NCBI GenBank assembly: GCA_965221555.1
Contig: OZ244895.1
Location: forward strand, 3,224,001-3,288,000
Length of the DNA stretch: 64,000 nt
From: JAJEAD01 sp965221555
Lineage (GTDB): Bacteria > Pseudomonadota > Gammaproteobacteria > HK1
Direction of reading: 5' to 3'
Position 1 is the stretch's first letter; each line of letters opens with the position of its first letter. The translations under genes and the position numbers were made by a program. The notes beneath the pieces are model-generated. The model was not told the origin of the DNA. It did no database searches and worked only from the letters and a program-made list of their open reading frames with translations. This document shows positions 62,532 to 64,000 of the stretch, one piece after another.

Positions 62532-64000
62532 TCAGGCCTTTCCCCGCCACGCCGCGATCACCAGCGCGCCGCCGAGAACGCCCAGCGCCCATCCCGGCAG
62601 CGGCGTCCCGAAGACCAGCGGCCCCGGGGCGCCGGCGCCGAAACACAGGACGGCGCTCACGATGAGCGCGGAACCCACCACCGCGAGCACCGTGCGGCGG
62701 TTCGCCGCGCGCATCTCAAGGCGCAGGCTCTCGATGTCGCGCGAGGCGATCTCGACCTGCAACTCCCCGCGTCGAGCCTGTTGCAGCACTTCGTGCGCGA
62801 GAACCGGCAGGGTGGGAAGCACTTCGCCCCATCGCGGGGCCTGGCGCCCGAGCTCGCGCCAGGCTGCCCTGAATCCGAGCTGCCGATCCATCCATTGCTG
62901 CAGGAATGGCTTTGCGCTCCGCCACAGGTCGAGCTCCGGATAGAGCTGGCGTCCCAGGCCCTCGACGCTGAGCAGCGTCTTCTGCAGCAGCAGAAGCTGA
63001 GGTTGCACCTCCATGTGGAAACGGTGCGCGACCCGGAAGAGACGCATCAGCAGCCGTCCGAAGGAGATCTCCTTCAGCGGGCGCTCGAAGATCGGCTCGC
63101 AGACGCTGCGGATCGCCGCCTCGAATTCGTTCACGCGGGTCTCGGCCGGCACCCACCCCGACTGCACGTGCAGCTCCGCCACTCGCAGATAGTCGCGGTT
63201 GAAGAAGGCGAGCAGGTTCTCCGCCAGGTAGCGCTGGTCCTGCGGGGTGAGGCTGCCCATGATCCCGAAGTCGACGGCGATGTACTTGGGACGCCCGGGG
63301 TCCTCCGGCGACACGAAGATGTTTCCGGGGTGCATGTCGGCGTGGAAGAAGTTGTCGCGCATCAACTGGGTGAAGAAGATCTCGACTCCGCGCACCGCCA
63401 GACTCTCCAGATCGATGCCGTGACGCACGAGTGCGTCCACATCGTTCACCGGGATGCCCGAGATCCGTTCCATCACCATCACGTCCGAACGCGTGTACTG
63501 CCAGTACACCCGCGGAATGTGCAGCAGGTCGCTGTTCTCGAAGTTTCGTCGGAGCTGGGACGCGGAGGCGGCTTCGCGCATGAGGTCGAGCTCGTCGAGG
63601 ATGGTGGCCTCGTACTCCGCCACCACATCGACCGGCCGCAGGCGGCGTCCGAGGGGAAGGTAGCGCTCGGCCAGCTCGGCGAGCCAGAAGAGCACCCCGA
63701 CATCGCGACGGATCTCCGCTTCGATGCCCGGTCGCAGCACCTTGACCGCGACCTCGGTCGCATCGCGCAGACATGCGGCGTGCACCTGCGCGATCGAGGC
63801 CGAGGCAATCGGCTCCTCGTCGAAGCTCGCGAAGATCTCGTCGATGCCGCGGCCCAGGGAGGCTTCGACGGTACCGCGCGCCAGCGACCCCGGAAAAGGC
63901 GGGACGCGGTCCTGAAGGCCGGCAAGCTCGTCTCCGATATCCTCGGGAAGGAGATCGCGCCGAGTCGAGAGGATCTGCCCGAACTTGACGAAGATGGGGC
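62532..64000 (-). CDS. ubiB: Ubiquinone biosynthesis kinase-like protein UbiB, partial
   Basis: The frame enters from the window edge at 64000, so the N-terminus is missing. The visible 489 residues start PIFVKFGQILSTRRDLLPED, with the KxGQ motif typical of the UbiB/ADCK family, then SIAQVHAACLRDATEVAVKV with the ATP-binding Lys, and RDNFFHADMHPGNIFVSPED followed by VDFGIMG, the atypical kinase active site. Two hydrophobic segments at the C-terminus (about LAVVGSALIVSAVLCFGA, then LGVLGGALVIAA) anchor it in the membrane. UbiB supports ubiquinone synthesis. In many gammaproteobacteria it follows ubiE-ubiJ, which could lie outside the window. Confidence 0.94.
   Translation of the reverse strand, partial: PIFVKFGQILSTRRDLLPEDIGDELAGLQDRVPPFPGSLARGTVEASLGRGIDEIFASFDEEPIASASIAQVHAACLRDATEVAVKVLRPGIEAEIRRDVGVLFWLAELAERYLPLGRRLRPVDVVAEYEATILDELDLMREAASASQLRRNFENSDLLHIPRVYWQYTRSDVMVMERISGIPVNDVDALVRHGIDLESLAVRGVEIFFTQLMRDNFFHADMHPGNIFVSPEDPGRPKYIAVDFGIMGSLTPQDQRYLAENLLAFFNRDYLRVAELHVQSGWVPAETRVNEFEAAIRSVCEPIFERPLKEISFGRLLMRLFRVAHRFHMEVQPQLLLLQKTLLSVEGLGRQLYPELDLWRSAKPFLQQWMDRQLGFRAAWRELGRQAPRWGEVLPTLPVLAHEVLQQARRGELQVEIASRDIESLRLEMRAANRRTVLAVVGSALIVSAVLCFGAGAPGPLVFGTPLPGWALGVLGGALVIAAWRGKA

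Overview
The window is a GC-rich stretch of bacterial chromosome carrying mostly core genes. The gene order points to a non-enteric gammaproteobacterium. On the minus strand, tRNA-Tyr, tRNA-Gly, tRNA-Thr, tuf, tRNA-Trp, secE, nusG, rplKAJL, rpoBC, then the str, S10, spc and alpha operons run as one unbroken series. hemF-tsaC and the divergent dprA | def-fmt-rsmB...trkA arrangement, and a secB-gpsA pair, also fit the Pseudomonas/Xanthomonas/Chromatiales side of the class. gatCAB suggests that Gln-tRNA and/or Asn-tRNA is made by transamidation. No rRNA, prophage, insertion-sequence transposase or CRISPR array was seen. Species cannot be named from the sequence alone.

Layout: 1-3439 (+) end of gatC, gatA, gatB. 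3463-33667 (-) the whole ribosomal protein / RNA polymerase / elongation factor block, read from secE (33667) down to rplQ (3463), with a strong intrinsic terminator only after rpoC (21485-21513). 33946-35652 (-) tRNA-Trp, a second tuf and three more tRNAs behind a good sigma70-type promoter. 35741-41763 (-) hemF, tsaC, purE, topA, dprA. 42492-52983 (+) def, fmt, rsmB, a DUF4390 protein, an NtrY-like kinase, an NtrX-like regulator, trkA, trkH and a small TPR protein. 53098-64000 is mixed: a class 1B dihydroorotate dehydrogenase (-), an MFS transporter (+), an ACP / fatty acyl-AMP ligase / acyltransferase fusion (-), gpsA, secB and a rhodanese (-), a CtpA protease (+) and the end of ubiB (-).

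The most unusual signals are: (i) a dispersed 292-bp repeat with about 18-bp terminal inverted repeats, present five times in intergenic gaps as two near full-length and three internally deleted copies, which looks like a MITE family; (ii) a one-base frameshift in rplC, probably a sequence error because the gene is essential; (iii) an NtrX-type response regulator whose AAA+ domain has lost both the GAFTGA loop and the Walker B acidic residues; (iv) the three-domain ACP-ligase-acyltransferase protein; (v) a class 1B PyrD with no PyrK beside it; (vi) an N-terminal extension of about 55 residues on RpoB; (vii) an enlarged rplJ-rplL spacer holding a 13-bp triplicated repeat.

Most genes work together in translation and transcription: ribosomal proteins, EF-G, EF-Tu, RNA polymerase subunits, NusG, tRNAs, N-formylation and deformylation (fmt, def), rRNA methylation (rsmB) and tRNA t6A synthesis (tsaC). 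SecY, SecE and SecB supply protein export, TrkA/TrkH potassium uptake, and GpsA plus the PlsC-like fusion feed lipid synthesis.
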